The position numbers and the translations under genes are program-made. A model generated the notes under the pieces. The model was given only the letters and a program-made list of their open reading frames with translations. It ran no database searches and was not told the DNA's origin. Of a DNA stretch of 64,000 nt, positions 18,438 to 29,507 are shown piece by piece. The stretch's first letter is position 1. The number at the start of each line of letters is the position of its first letter. Source of the DNA: Trinickia violacea (GTDB taxonomy: Bacteria > Pseudomonadota > Gammaproteobacteria > Burkholderiales > Burkholderiaceae); assembly GCF_005280735.1 (NCBI RefSeq), contig NZ_CP040078.1, positions 3,472,001-3,536,000 on the forward strand. The letters run 5' to 3'.

Positions 18438-18929
18438 ATGAAGAAATTGCTGATCGCCACCGTTGTCGGCGCTCTCTCCACCACCATGCTGTTCGCCGCG
18501 ACTGACGCGTTCGCTCAAGCTTCCGGCACCACTGCCAAAGCCAAGCCGAAAGCACCGGCACCGAAACGGCGCCTGATCAAGCGCAAAACCCCAGCGGTCG
18601 CGAAGGTCGATCCGGTTCCGGACGGCTCCGTGAGGTGGTCGTGCGACGAGGGTCTGTCTTTCATGCTGAAAGGCGACATGAAGCGCGACCAGATCGTGAC
18701 CGTGCACTGGGGCGAAAAGAACTACAACCTGCCGCGCGAGCAAACCACGACCGGCGCCGACCGTTTCCACGATGCGGCATCGGGTATGGATCTCGTCGTG
18801 ATCCCGACGAAGGCCATGCTGTTCTCGGATAAGGACAGCTCGCGTCTCGCCGACGAGTGCAAGACGCCGGAAATGGCGCAAGGCGCGCCGGCTCCGACCC
18901 AGTCGAACGAACTGAACAAGACCAACTAA
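18438..18929 (+). CDS. Small exported protein within the methylcitrate cluster, MliC-like pattern
   Basis: Of the 163 residues the first 27 are a clean signal peptide (MKKLLIATVVGALSTTMLFA, cleavage near AFA-Q). A basic Lys/Pro/Ala linker follows (about 30-52). The mature domain has just two cysteines, in RWSCDEGLSFML and LADECKTPEM, probably a disulfide. Its layout (a WxC start, a mid YNLPREQTTTGADRF stretch, a late Cys) resembles the MliC-type lysozyme-inhibitor fold; this is a weak, unverified resemblance. The chosen ATG has AAGG upstream; a longer frame to 18336 adds no signal peptide. It lies between prpC and prpD on the same strand. An envelope protein among cytosolic enzymes is unexpected, and its role is unknown. 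Confidence 0.72.
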   Translation: MKKLLIATVVGALSTTMLFAATDAFAQASGTTAKAKPKAPAPKRRLIKRKTPAVAKVDPVPDGSVRWSCDEGLSFMLKGDMKRDQIVTVHWGEKNYNLPREQTTTGADRFHDAASGMDLVVIPTKAMLFSDKDSSRLADECKTPEMAQGAPAPTQSNELNKTN

Positions 18930-18966
18930 GCCGTATCGGATAGGAACCCACAGGAAGCATCGCTCG

Positions 18967-20418
18967 ATGTCCGCCCCGATCTCCAACGTCCGGCCCGCGC
19001 CGGACTCCGTGCTAGTCGATATCGTCGACTATGTGCTCGATTTTCGGATCGACGGCACACTCGCGCTCGAGACGGCACGCAACTGCCTGATCGATACGCT
19101 CGGGTGCGGACTCGAGGCGCTCTCCTACCCCGCCTGCACCAAGCTGTTGGGACCCATCGTGCCGGGCACGATAGTCCCCAACGGTGCCAAGGTGCCGGGC
19201 ACCTCGTTCCAGCTCGATCCCGTGCAAGCCGCGTTCAACATCGGCGCGATGATCCGCTGGCTCGACTTCAACGACACGTGGCTCGCCGCCGAATGGGGCC
19301 ATCCGTCGGATAACCTGGGCGGCATCCTGGCGACGGCCGATTGGTTGTCGCGCAACGCCATCGCGGCGGGCAAAGCGCCGCTGACGATGAAAGACGTCTT
19401 GATCGGCATGATCAAGGCGCACGAAATTCAAGGCGTGATCGCGCTCGAAAACTCCTTCAATAAGGTCGGGCTCGATCACGTGCTGCTCGTGAAGCTCGCG
19501 TCGACCGCGGTGGTCGGCCAACTGCTCGGGCTCACGCGCGACGAGCTGATCAACGCGGTCTCGCTCGCATTCGTCGATGGCCACTCGCTGCGCACCTACC
19601 GTCACGCGCCGAACACCGGTTCGCGCAAGTCGTGGGCCGCCGGCGACGCCACCTCGCGCGCGGTGCGCCTCGCGCTGATCGCGAAGACCGGCGAGATGGG
19701 CTATCCGTCGGTGCTGACCGCGAAGACGTGGGGCTTCTACGACGTGCTGTTCAAGGGCAACGCGTTCAAGTTCCAGCGTCCATACGGCTCGTATGTGATG
19801 GAGAACGTGCTGTTCAAGATCTCGTTCCCCGCTGAATTCCACGCGCAAACCGCGGCCGAAGCGGCAATGACGCTGCACGGCCGGCTCGCGGCAGCGGGCA
19901 AGCGCATCGAAGACATCCAGCAGATCACGATCCGCACGCACGAAGCGGCCATTCGGATCATCGACAAAAAAGGTCCGCTCGCGAACCCGGCTGATCGCGA
20001 TCACTGCATCCAGTACATGATCGCGGTGCCGCTGATCTTCGGCCGGCTGACCGCGGCCGATTACGAAGACTCGATCGCCGCCGACCCGCGCATCGACGCG
20101 CTGCGCGACAAAATGCAATGCGTCGAAGACCCGCAATTCACGAAGGATTATCACGATCCGGACAAACGCTCGATCGCCAATGCCTTGACCGTCGAGTTCG
20201 TCGACGGCACGAAATTCGAAGAAGTGGTGGTCGAATACCCGATCGGTCATAAGCGCCGCCGCGCCGACGGGATACCTCTATTGGTCGAGAAGTTCAAGAC
20301 CAATCTCGCGCGGCGCTTTTCAGAGAAGCAACGTCAAGCGATTCTCGACGTGTCGCTGGACCAGGCAAGGCTCGAAGCCATGCCGGTCAATGAGTACGTC
20401 GATTTGTACGTCATATAA
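18967..20418 (+). CDS. prpD: 2-methylcitrate dehydratase (MmgE/PrpD family)
   Basis: Dehydrates 2-methylcitrate to 2-methyl-cis-aconitate. The 483 residues equal the length of E. coli PrpD. Signatures are ETARNCLIDTLGCGLEAL near the N-terminus, MIRWLDFNDTWLAAEWGHPSDNLGGILA, and the helical-domain segments SLRTYRHAPNTGSRKSWAAGDA and KTWGFYDVLFKGN. It lies 37 bases after the small exported protein and 80 bases before acnA, which would hydrate the product to 2-methylisocitrate. Confidence 0.95.
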   Translation: MSAPISNVRPAPDSVLVDIVDYVLDFRIDGTLALETARNCLIDTLGCGLEALSYPACTKLLGPIVPGTIVPNGAKVPGTSFQLDPVQAAFNIGAMIRWLDFNDTWLAAEWGHPSDNLGGILATADWLSRNAIAAGKAPLTMKDVLIGMIKAHEIQGVIALENSFNKVGLDHVLLVKLASTAVVGQLLGLTRDELINAVSLAFVDGHSLRTYRHAPNTGSRKSWAAGDATSRAVRLALIAKTGEMGYPSVLTAKTWGFYDVLFKGNAFKFQRPYGSYVMENVLFKISFPAEFHAQTAAEAAMTLHGRLAAAGKRIEDIQQITIRTHEAAIRIIDKKGPLANPADRDHCIQYMIAVPLIFGRLTAADYEDSIAADPRIDALRDKMQCVEDPQFTKDYHDPDKRSIANALTVEFVDGTKFEEVVVEYPIGHKRRRADGIPLLVEKFKTNLARRFSEKQRQAILDVSLDQARLEAMPVNEYVDLYVI

Positions 20419-20498
20419 GCAAACTTATGTTTATGTGCGAAAACTCGGTTCAGAAACGTAGCAACGTCATTTCCTCGAATCAATCCTAGGGAACCACC

Positions 20499-23216
<2,718 letters not shown>

Positions 23217-23246
23217 GCGCAAACGGAAGTCTGCTTCTTTGCAGGT

Positions 23247-23309
23247 GCCGCATCCCTCCGTCAGGGATGCGGCAATTTATGAGGCCCGGCTAAATGCCGG
23301 GCTTTTTTT
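23247..23309 (+). terminator. Tandem terminator after acnA
   Basis: The first stem is GCCGCATCCCT at 23247-23257 pairing with 23263-23273. The second is GCCCGGC at 23284-23290 pairing with 23296-23302, followed by seven T residues (23303-23309). The second is a strong intrinsic terminator on the plus strand. Confidence 0.9.
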
Positions 23310-23336
23310 CGTCCACCGAGAGGAGAAAAGGTCACG

Positions 23337-23732
23337 TCAGCTTCCCAGAAAGCCGAATGGATTGTGCGTCACCGCGACCGATGCGATGAACAGGTACACG
23401 CCGATTGCACATCCGTAGCTTGTGCCGCGCACGAGCCTCGAGCGTCCCTTCATCGCGAGCGAGCCCGCTGCGATGTAGACGAGCAGCAGAAGCAGCTTAG
23501 TGCCCAGCCACGCGTCGCGCACCGGATTCAGGTGAAGCATCAGCCACAGCGTGACGCCAGCGCCCAGCAGCAAGGTGTCGACGATTTGGCTGAGCACGCG
23601 AACAGGCCGGCGCGTCGGCCAGCCCTGTCCCATCCATACCGCCGCGCCGCGCACGGCGAACAGCACCCCGCTGCAGCCGACGAGCGAGACATGAATGAAT
23701 TTCAGCGCGGGGTAAGCCTCAATCGCCAACAT
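23337..23732 (-). CDS. SirB2-family membrane protein
   Basis: A 131-residue integral membrane protein with four predicted hydrophobic segments: about 8-28, 45-65, 72-92 and 105-125. The opening AYPALKFIHVSLVGCSGVLFAVRG and the mid LLLGAGVTLWLMLHLNP fit the SirB2 (invasion-expression up-regulator) family, whose molecular function is unclear. The ATG at 23732 shares its A with the TGA of the upstream DUF4410 gene (TGATG), so translation is coupled. A much longer in-frame start at 24080 would overlap that gene and is rejected. Confidence 0.82.
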   Translation of the reverse strand: MLAIEAYPALKFIHVSLVGCSGVLFAVRGAAVWMGQGWPTRRPVRVLSQIVDTLLLGAGVTLWLMLHLNPVRDAWLGTKLLLLLVYIAAGSLAMKGRSRLVRGTSYGCAIGVYLFIASVAVTHNPFGFLGS

Positions 23733-24403
23733 CAATGGGCCTGTGCCGCAAGATCCTTCTGCTGCAGCGTCTGCAGGTTGCCGACGATCTGATCGGCGAT
23801 GTCCTTCGCGAGCCCGTCGACCGCGGTCGTGCCTTCGACTTTCTTGAACACGAACTTCGCCGCCACGATATACGGGTTCCAGCTCGCGACCGTGCCCTGC
23901 CCCTTGATCGCGTCCTCGGCGCCGATCACCGCGAACGGCACGTTGGGGTCTCCCGCCACGTCGGCGACGGTCACCGAAACCTCGGTATTGGGTGTGCTGC
24001 TTCCGCTCGAGCCGCCTTGAAGCAGCGACTGGATGCGCCCGCCCGAGTCGCGGGAATAGAACACGCCGCCGATCAGCCATCCCGACGCGGGCGCCGGCAG
24101 CGGCTCACCCGGCGCGAGATAACGCGCGGTAATGCCCTGGCTGCTCAACTGTTTGACGATAGCGTTCGCCAAGGCACCCGCATTCTGTCCAGCCGACCGT
24201 TCATGGGCCGCATCGCGCAAGCGATGGAGCAGACCTCCCGAACCACTGCTTTCCTGAACGGCCTGAAAGTCCTTCACGTACATGACCGGCGCCCCCGCTA
24301 CGGCTGCGCCGCCTGGCGCCGCAGGCTGCTGCTGCGCATGCGCGAAGGTAGCCGCCAACGACACGACCAGTCCCGCAAAAAACAACCGATTCAACTGTTG
24401 CAC
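23732..24403 (-). CDS. Exported DUF4410-like protein
   Basis: About 223 residues if started at the GTG at 24403. This gives a short leader, a hydrophobic core (RLFFAGLVVSLAATFAHA) and probable cleavage before QQQP. The mature part begins VMYVKDF and continues with ALANAIVKQLSSQGITARYL and GWLIGGVFYSRDSGGR. It ends with a VAAKFVFKKVEG and LAKDIADQIVGNL pattern, typical of DUF4410 envelope proteins of unknown role. The start is uncertain: no ATG lies near the signal peptide and the open frame extends to 24505. It is coupled to the SirB2 gene. Confidence 0.65.
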   Translation of the reverse strand: MQQLNRLFFAGLVVSLAATFAHAQQQPAAPGGAAVAGAPVMYVKDFQAVQESSGSGGLLHRLRDAAHERSAGQNAGALANAIVKQLSSQGITARYLAPGEPLPAPASGWLIGGVFYSRDSGGRIQSLLQGGSSGSSTPNTEVSVTVADVAGDPNVPFAVIGAEDAIKGQGTVASWNPYIVAAKFVFKKVEGTTAVDGLAKDIADQIVGNLQTLQQKDLAAQAH

Positions 24404-24550
24404 GTCTGGCTCGCTTTTCAGGATTGAAACGTGGGCCAGCTTACGTCCGTGAAAGTGGAGCGTCAACGTGCGAGCGGTATAGCTTGCCCCCGCCTTTTGC
24501 CGCACCCATTGCCGCCGTCTTTCTACGGCAAAACCCTTCCTTGAATTTAA

Positions 24551-24566
24551 CTAACTCGTCAATTAG
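24551..24566. promoter_or_regulatory. Possible TetR-family operator
   Basis: CTAACTCGTCAATTAG is an imperfect inverted repeat (CTAA/TTAG outer arms plus an inner T/A pair) 10 bases upstream of the TetR gene start, in an AT-rich patch. The placement suits autorepression of the exporter operon; this is inference. Confidence 0.45.
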
Positions 24567-24575
24567 CCTTTTTTG

Positions 24576-25301
24576 ATGAAGCCCAATCACCCGGCCCCCA
24601 AGCCGCGCGGGCGCCGCCCGTCGGTGGAAGATTTCGACGTGCGCGAGCACATGCTCGACACGGCGACGCACCTGTTCGCCGAGCGTGGCATCGCCGCGAC
24701 CACCGTCGCGCAGATTGCGGGCGAAGCCGGGGTCACATCGGCGATGGTGCACTACTACTTCACGAACCGCGAACAGCTGCTCGATGCCGTCGTCGACGAA
24801 CGGCTCGCGCGCGTGGTCGATTTCGTCTGGCGTCCCGTCGAGCCCGAAACCGGCGGCGATCCGTTTGCGTTCGCGAACGAACTCGTCGAGCGGCTCTTCG
24901 ACGTCACCGCGCGCATGCCGTGGCTGCCGCCGCTTTGGATGCGTGAAATCGTCAACGAAGGCGGTCTGCTGCGCGAACGGATGCTCAAGCGCATTCCTCT
25001 CGAACACGTGAAGCGGTTCGCTTCGCATGTGCAGGAAGCGCAGCAGGCGGGCACGGTCAATCCAGGGCTCGAGCCCGTGTATTTGTTTCATTCGATCCTC
25101 GCGCTCGTCATGCTGCCGCTCGCGACATCGAAGATCTGGCAAAGCGCGCGCGGGCTTCCACCGTTCGATCGCGACATGCTGCGTCGCCATGTGCGCGCAT
25201 TGCTCGGCTCCGGGATGCAGGTGCCTGGGGCCTCTTCCGCGCGCGCCGCCGTGAAGGCGAACACGAACTCGAAAGCGAGCGCATCGCGGAGGAAGCCATG
25301 A
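24576..25301 (+). CDS. TetR-family regulator of an ABC exporter operon (CecR/YbiH-like)
   Basis: The protein has 241 residues. The N-terminal helix-turn-helix is AERGIAATTVAQIAGEAGVTSAMVHYYFTNREQLL (about residues 37-71), the standard TetR DNA-binding domain. The C-terminal ligand domain carries LPPLWMREIVNEGGLLRERML, the pattern of regulators linked to HlyD/ABC exporters. I start at the ATG at 24576; the TTG just before it is not needed. Its TGA overlaps the next ATG (ATGATG), so it heads a four-gene coupled operon and probably represses it. The ligand is unknown. Confidence 0.88.
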   Translation: MKPNHPAPKPRGRRPSVEDFDVREHMLDTATHLFAERGIAATTVAQIAGEAGVTSAMVHYYFTNREQLLDAVVDERLARVVDFVWRPVEPETGGDPFAFANELVERLFDVTARMPWLPPLWMREIVNEGGLLRERMLKRIPLEHVKRFASHVQEAQQAGTVNPGLEPVYLFHSILALVMLPLATSKIWQSARGLPPFDRDMLRRHVRALLGSGMQVPGASSARAAVKANTNSKASASRRKP

Positions 25302-26281
25302 TGCCCGTGCGTCGTGCGCTCATCGCCACGTTTACCGCGTGCTGTGCGATCGCCGCACTCGCCGCACTCGCCGGATGCGAGCAGCGGTCCGGTTCGCATC
25401 TCACGTTTCAGGGCTACGTCGAAGGCGAATTTGTCTACCTGTCGTCATCGCAATCCGGCACGCTCACGCAATTGTCCGTGCAGCGCGGGCAGACCATCGC
25501 CGAGAACGCGCCGGTATTCACGCTCGAATCGGTCGACGAAACCGCCGCCTTGCAGCAGGCGCAGCATCAGCTCACTGCGGCCCAAGCCCAGCTCGCCGAT
25601 TTGCTGACCGGCAAGCGTCCGCCCGAAGTGAACGTGACGAAGGCGCAGCTCGTGCAAGCGGTCGCGCAAGCGAACCACGCCGCCGAACAGCTCAAGCGCG
25701 ACGAAGCGCAGTTCCGCATGGGCGGCATTTCGCAGCAGCAGCTCGACGATTCGCGCATGAACGCGCAAACGACCGCGGCGCAAATGCGCGAGATGCAGAA
25801 CCAGGTCGACGTCGCGAATCTGCCGGGGCGCGGGCAGCAAATCGACGCGCAAGCCGCTCAGGTCAAAGCCGCTCGAGCCGAAGTCGCACAAGCCCAATGG
25901 AAGCTCGATCAGAAGCGCGTGGCCGCGCCGCGTGCGGGGCTCGTCTACGACACGCTGTATCGCGTCGGCGAATGGGTGCAGGCGGGCAACCCCGTCGTGC
26001 AGATGCTGCCGCCGCAGAACGTGAAGGTGCGCTTCTTCGTGCCGGAAGCGATCGTCGGCTCGCTCGCGATGGGACGCGGCGTGTCGATCCATTGCGACGG
26101 CTGCGCGGCCGACGTGCCCGCCACGATCACCTACGTCTCGAGCGAAGCCGAATACACGCCGCCCGTCATCTACAGCAACGAAAGCCGCTCGAAGCTCGTG
26201 TTCATGATCGAGGCGCATCCGGCCGTCGCCGATGCGCCGAAGCTGCATCCCGGGCAGCCTGTCGAAGTGAGGCTGCCATGA
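25298..26281 (+). CDS. HlyD-family periplasmic adaptor (lipoprotein) of an ABC exporter
   Basis: The 327 residues open with a signal peptide ending LAALAGC (lipobox Cys about 27). A biotinyl-lipoyl half motif follows (FQGYVEGEFVYLSSSQSGTLTQLSVQRGQTI). A long Ala/Gln-rich coiled-coil hairpin spans about 85-200, and the barrel domain contains AAPRAGLVYDTLYRVGEWVQAGNPV. It resembles YbhG, which bridges an inner-membrane ABC pump to the outer membrane. It overlaps its neighbours by ATGA on both sides. The substrate is unknown. Confidence 0.88.
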   Translation: MMPVRRALIATFTACCAIAALAALAGCEQRSGSHLTFQGYVEGEFVYLSSSQSGTLTQLSVQRGQTIAENAPVFTLESVDETAALQQAQHQLTAAQAQLADLLTGKRPPEVNVTKAQLVQAVAQANHAAEQLKRDEAQFRMGGISQQQLDDSRMNAQTTAAQMREMQNQVDVANLPGRGQQIDAQAAQVKAARAEVAQAQWKLDQKRVAAPRAGLVYDTLYRVGEWVQAGNPVVQMLPPQNVKVRFFVPEAIVGSLAMGRGVSIHCDGCAADVPATITYVSSEAEYTPPVIYSNESRSKLVFMIEAHPAVADAPKLHPGQPVEVRLP

Positions 26282-27222
26282 GCGAGCCCATTGCCGAATA
26301 CGCGATCGACGTCCACAAGCTGAATAAACACTTCGGCATGAAGCATGTCGTCAAGGACGTCTCGCTCCAAGTCGCACGCGGCGAGATCTTCGGCTTTCTC
26401 GGCCCGAACGGCAGCGGCAAGACGACGTCGATCCGCATGATGTGCGGCCTCCTCACGCCCGATTCGGGCAGCGGCACCTGCCTCGGCTACGACATCCTCA
26501 CCGAGAGCGCACAGATCAAGCGCCGCGTCGGCTACATGACGCAGCGCTTTTCGTATTGGGACGACTTGTCGATACGCGAAAACCTCGACTTCGTCGCGCG
26601 CGTCTATCAGATGCCGAATCGAAAGCAAGCCGTGCAGCGCGCGCTCGAATCGCTTGGCCTCGCGAGCCGCGCCAATCAGCTGACGGGTGCGCTCTCGGGC
26701 GGCTGGAAGCAGCGTCTCGCGCTGGCCGCGTGCATGCTGCACGAGCCCAAGCTGCTGCTGCTCGACGAGCCGACCGCAGGCGTCGACCCCGCCGCGCGCC
26801 GCGACTTCTGGGAGGAGCTGCATACGCTCGCCGCGCAGGGCATTTCGGTGCTCGTCAGCACGCACTACATGGACGAAGCCGAGCGTTGCCATAAGCTCGC
26901 CTACATCGCCTACGGCGAGCTGCTCGCGCAAGGCACCGCAAGCGAGGTCGTCGCATCGCAAGACCTGGCGACGTGGACGATTACCGGCGAGCGCCTCGCG
27001 GAACTGTCGAACCGTTTGCGCACGATGCCCGGCGTCGACCAGACCGTCGTGTTCGGATCGGCATTGCATGTGAGCGGCCGCGACCATCGCGCGCTCGACG
27101 CCACCGTCAAGCAAGTCACCGAAGGCACCGCGTTCGCCGCCGCACCGCTCGAAACCGGTCTCGAAGACGTGTTCATCTACATGATGGGCCGCACCGCCGA
27201 CAATTATGGAGAGCCGTCGTGA
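26278..27222 (+). CDS. ABC exporter ATPase
   Basis: A 314-residue single-domain ATPase. Walker A is GPNGSGKTTS (about 42-51), the signature is LSGGWKQRLALA and Walker B is LLLLDEPTAGVDP, followed by the switch His in VLVSTHYMDEAERC. The C-terminal 90 residues are an extension common in drug-type ABC-2 exporters. Compared with the E. coli YbhF, which has two ATPase domains, this is half-size. It starts within the hlyD stop (ATGA) and ends overlapping the permease start (GTGA). Confidence 0.92.
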   Translation: MSEPIAEYAIDVHKLNKHFGMKHVVKDVSLQVARGEIFGFLGPNGSGKTTSIRMMCGLLTPDSGSGTCLGYDILTESAQIKRRVGYMTQRFSYWDDLSIRENLDFVARVYQMPNRKQAVQRALESLGLASRANQLTGALSGGWKQRLALAACMLHEPKLLLLDEPTAGVDPAARRDFWEELHTLAAQGISVLVSTHYMDEAERCHKLAYIAYGELLAQGTASEVVASQDLATWTITGERLAELSNRLRTMPGVDQTVVFGSALHVSGRDHRALDATVKQVTEGTAFAAAPLETGLEDVFIYMMGRTADNYGEPS

Positions 27223-28361
27223 GCGCGCGCGCGAGGTTTTCCTTCATGCGCTGGTGGAGCATCGTGCTCAAGGAGTTCCTGCAGCTGCGACGCGACCGCG
27301 TGACGTTCGCGATGATTGTCGGCGTGCCGATCATCCAGCTCACGCTGTTCGGCTTCGCGATCAATACCGATCCCAAGCACCTGCCGACCGCCGTCATCGT
27401 CGCGGATCAAAGCCCGTTCTCGCGCAGCTTCATCGCGGCGATGAAGAACTCGAACTACTTCGACGTCGTCGAAACCCTGCCGAACGAAGCCGCGGGCCGC
27501 CACGCGCTCGCGCGCGGCGACGTGCAGTTCGTGCTGTCCGTGCCGGTCGATTTCTCGCGCAAGCTGTTGCGCGGCGAGCGCCCTTCTCTTCTCGTCGAGG
27601 CCGATGCCACCGACCCGCTCGCCACGTCCACCGCGCTCGGCGCGCTGCCGGGGCTCGTGCAGCCCGTCATCGACAAAGACGTCACCGGCCCGCTCGCGCA
27701 CTTGAGCGGCAGCCCCGCGGCATTCGACGTGACGGTCCACCGCCTCTACAACCCCGAGAACATCACGCAATACAACGTCGTGCCCGGCCTGATGGGCGTG
27801 ATCCTCACGATGACGATGGTGATGATGACGGGCCTCGCGATCACGCGGGAACGCGAGCGCGGCACAATGGAGAACCTGCTCGCCACGCCTGTGCTTCCCG
27901 TCGAAGTCACGTCAGGCAAGATCGTGCCGTACGTGTTCATCGGCCTGATCCAGGTGTCGATCATCCTCACCGCCGCGCGATTCGTGTTCGGGGTGCCGTT
28001 CGTCGGCAGCGTCGTTGCGATTTATTTATCGGCGCTGCTCTTCATCGCGGCGAACCTCACGGTCGGCATCACGATCTCGTCGCTCGCGCAGAACCAGTTG
28101 CAAGGGATGCAGCTCACCGTGTTCTATTTTCTGCCGAACATCCTGCTCTCAGGCTTCATGTTCCCGTTCGCGGGGATGCCGAAGTGGGCGCAATACATCG
28201 GCAACGTGCTGCCGCTCACATACTTCAACCGGCTCGTGCGCGGCATTCTCCTCAAGGGCAACGGCTGGACCGACTTGTGGCCGTCCGTGTGGCCCATCGT
28301 GCTTTTCATGGTCGTCATGATGGCCATCGCCTTGCGCTTCTATCGCCGCACGCTGGATTAG
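27219..28361 (+). CDS. ABC-2 type exporter permease
   Basis: About 380 residues from a GTG at 27219 that overlaps the ATPase stop (GTGA); an ATG nine codons later (MRWWSIVLKEF) is the alternative. One N-terminal membrane helix (IVGVPIIQLTLFGFAI) and a large periplasmic loop precede five C-terminal helices. The ABC-2 motif region is PGLMGVILTMTMVMMTGLAITRERERGTMENLLATPV, then SGFMFPFAGMPKWAQYIGNVLPLTYF. Only one permease gene is present, so it presumably homodimerises; YbhS/YbhR systems have two. Confidence 0.9.
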   Translation: MSARARFSFMRWWSIVLKEFLQLRRDRVTFAMIVGVPIIQLTLFGFAINTDPKHLPTAVIVADQSPFSRSFIAAMKNSNYFDVVETLPNEAAGRHALARGDVQFVLSVPVDFSRKLLRGERPSLLVEADATDPLATSTALGALPGLVQPVIDKDVTGPLAHLSGSPAAFDVTVHRLYNPENITQYNVVPGLMGVILTMTMVMMTGLAITRERERGTMENLLATPVLPVEVTSGKIVPYVFIGLIQVSIILTAARFVFGVPFVGSVVAIYLSALLFIAANLTVGITISSLAQNQLQGMQLTVFYFLPNILLSGFMFPFAGMPKWAQYIGNVLPLTYFNRLVRGILLKGNGWTDLWPSVWPIVLFMVVMMAIALRFYRRTLD

Positions 28362-28378
28362 CGTCGCCGCTAACCCGA

Positions 28379-29404
28379 TCAACCGCCCGCGCCTCGATCC
28401 AATGAGGCGGCCCGCATTGCATCGCTCGGGTTCGGGAAAACCTGCTGCCTCAATTGCGCGATGCGCGCGTCGCGGCTCTCAGGGCTCAAGCCCTGTGCAT
28501 CGATCTGCGCACGCTGCGCGGCGTATTCGGCGTACTTGGCCTGCCACGCGTCCTCGTCCTTTTGCATCTGCACGACGCGCTCCGCCGCGTCGGGCCCGAG
28601 CGTCTGCGCCACCTGTGCGCGCATCGCGTCGGCCGAAGCACCGCCCTTCTGCAAGGCGGCGACCGCGTCGATCGCCTGCTGCTGCTTGCGCATCCGCTCC
28701 CGCGCGGCTCGCTCCTCGGGCGGCAGTTGTTGTTCGAGCGCCTGCATCCGCGCCTGCTTTTGCGCGTCGCTCAGCGACGGATCGGCGGCGATGCGCATGC
28801 GTTCGAGATCGAGCTGCTGATGCTGGCGTTCGTCGCCAAAGAACGGCGCGTCCCACTCCCCCATCGTGCGGCTCGCCAGCGACGCGCGCTGCTCGAGCGA
28901 GAGCTGCACGGCGTCGAAGTTCAGCTTGCCGTCCGGCGGCGCGGGCACTCCGGGCAAATGCGCCAGCCCGTCCTGATACAGCAGATAGCGCCGCCACACG
29001 TCCAGCGCTTCCGCTTGAGCGGCCGTGCCGTCGAGCTGCGCCGCGATTTGCCGGCGCACCAGCGCATCGAGCGCGGCGGGGGACATGTCGTCTTGCGCCG
29101 TCATCAGATAGTCGAAGAAATCGCGTACGGCACGCGTCTTCAGCAAGTGGCCGCCGTCGCCTACGGGCAGGCGCGGCACCGACGAGCCCGCCAAGGATGC
29201 CGGCAGCGCTTGCGACGTGGCCGCCATCGCGCTGGCCGCCGCTGCGGCTCCCGCGCGAGGGACGTCGGCAACTTTCGCCGTGTCCGGGCCGTTAGCGCCC
29301 TTCGATGCAGCGAAGAGCCAAACAGCGCCGGCCAGCGCAACACTCGCTGCGATAAACAGCACACCGTAGTGCCGGCGCGTCAATCCGTTTCCGTTACGTG
29401 CCAT
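28379..29404 (-). CDS. Lipase-specific foldase (lipase chaperone)
   Basis: Steric chaperone that folds the cognate lipase in the periplasm while anchored in the inner membrane. About 341 residues from the ATG at 29404 (MARNGNGLTRRHYG); an ATG three codons upstream is equally possible. One membrane anchor lies near residues 12-32, then an Ala-rich linker. The family's FDYxL motif appears in TRAVRDFFDYLMTAQDDMS. A long helical region rich in Gln, Arg and Ala clamps the lipase. It follows the lipase gene by 103 bases, the usual lip-lif order. Confidence 0.92.
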   Translation of the reverse strand: MARNGNGLTRRHYGVLFIAASVALAGAVWLFAASKGANGPDTAKVADVPRAGAAAAASAMAATSQALPASLAGSSVPRLPVGDGGHLLKTRAVRDFFDYLMTAQDDMSPAALDALVRRQIAAQLDGTAAQAEALDVWRRYLLYQDGLAHLPGVPAPPDGKLNFDAVQLSLEQRASLASRTMGEWDAPFFGDERQHQQLDLERMRIAADPSLSDAQKQARMQALEQQLPPEERAARERMRKQQQAIDAVAALQKGGASADAMRAQVAQTLGPDAAERVVQMQKDEDAWQAKYAEYAAQRAQIDAQGLSPESRDARIAQLRQQVFPNPSDAMRAASLDRGAGG

Positions 29405-29507
29405 CGATCCCATGTCCTGCGTGTTGCAGCGGTGTCTTCCGCCATAGCGTCCGCCGCGCCCGGCCTTGCGGACCTGCGGCGCGGCCAATCCCACCTCGTG
29501 CGGCTCG

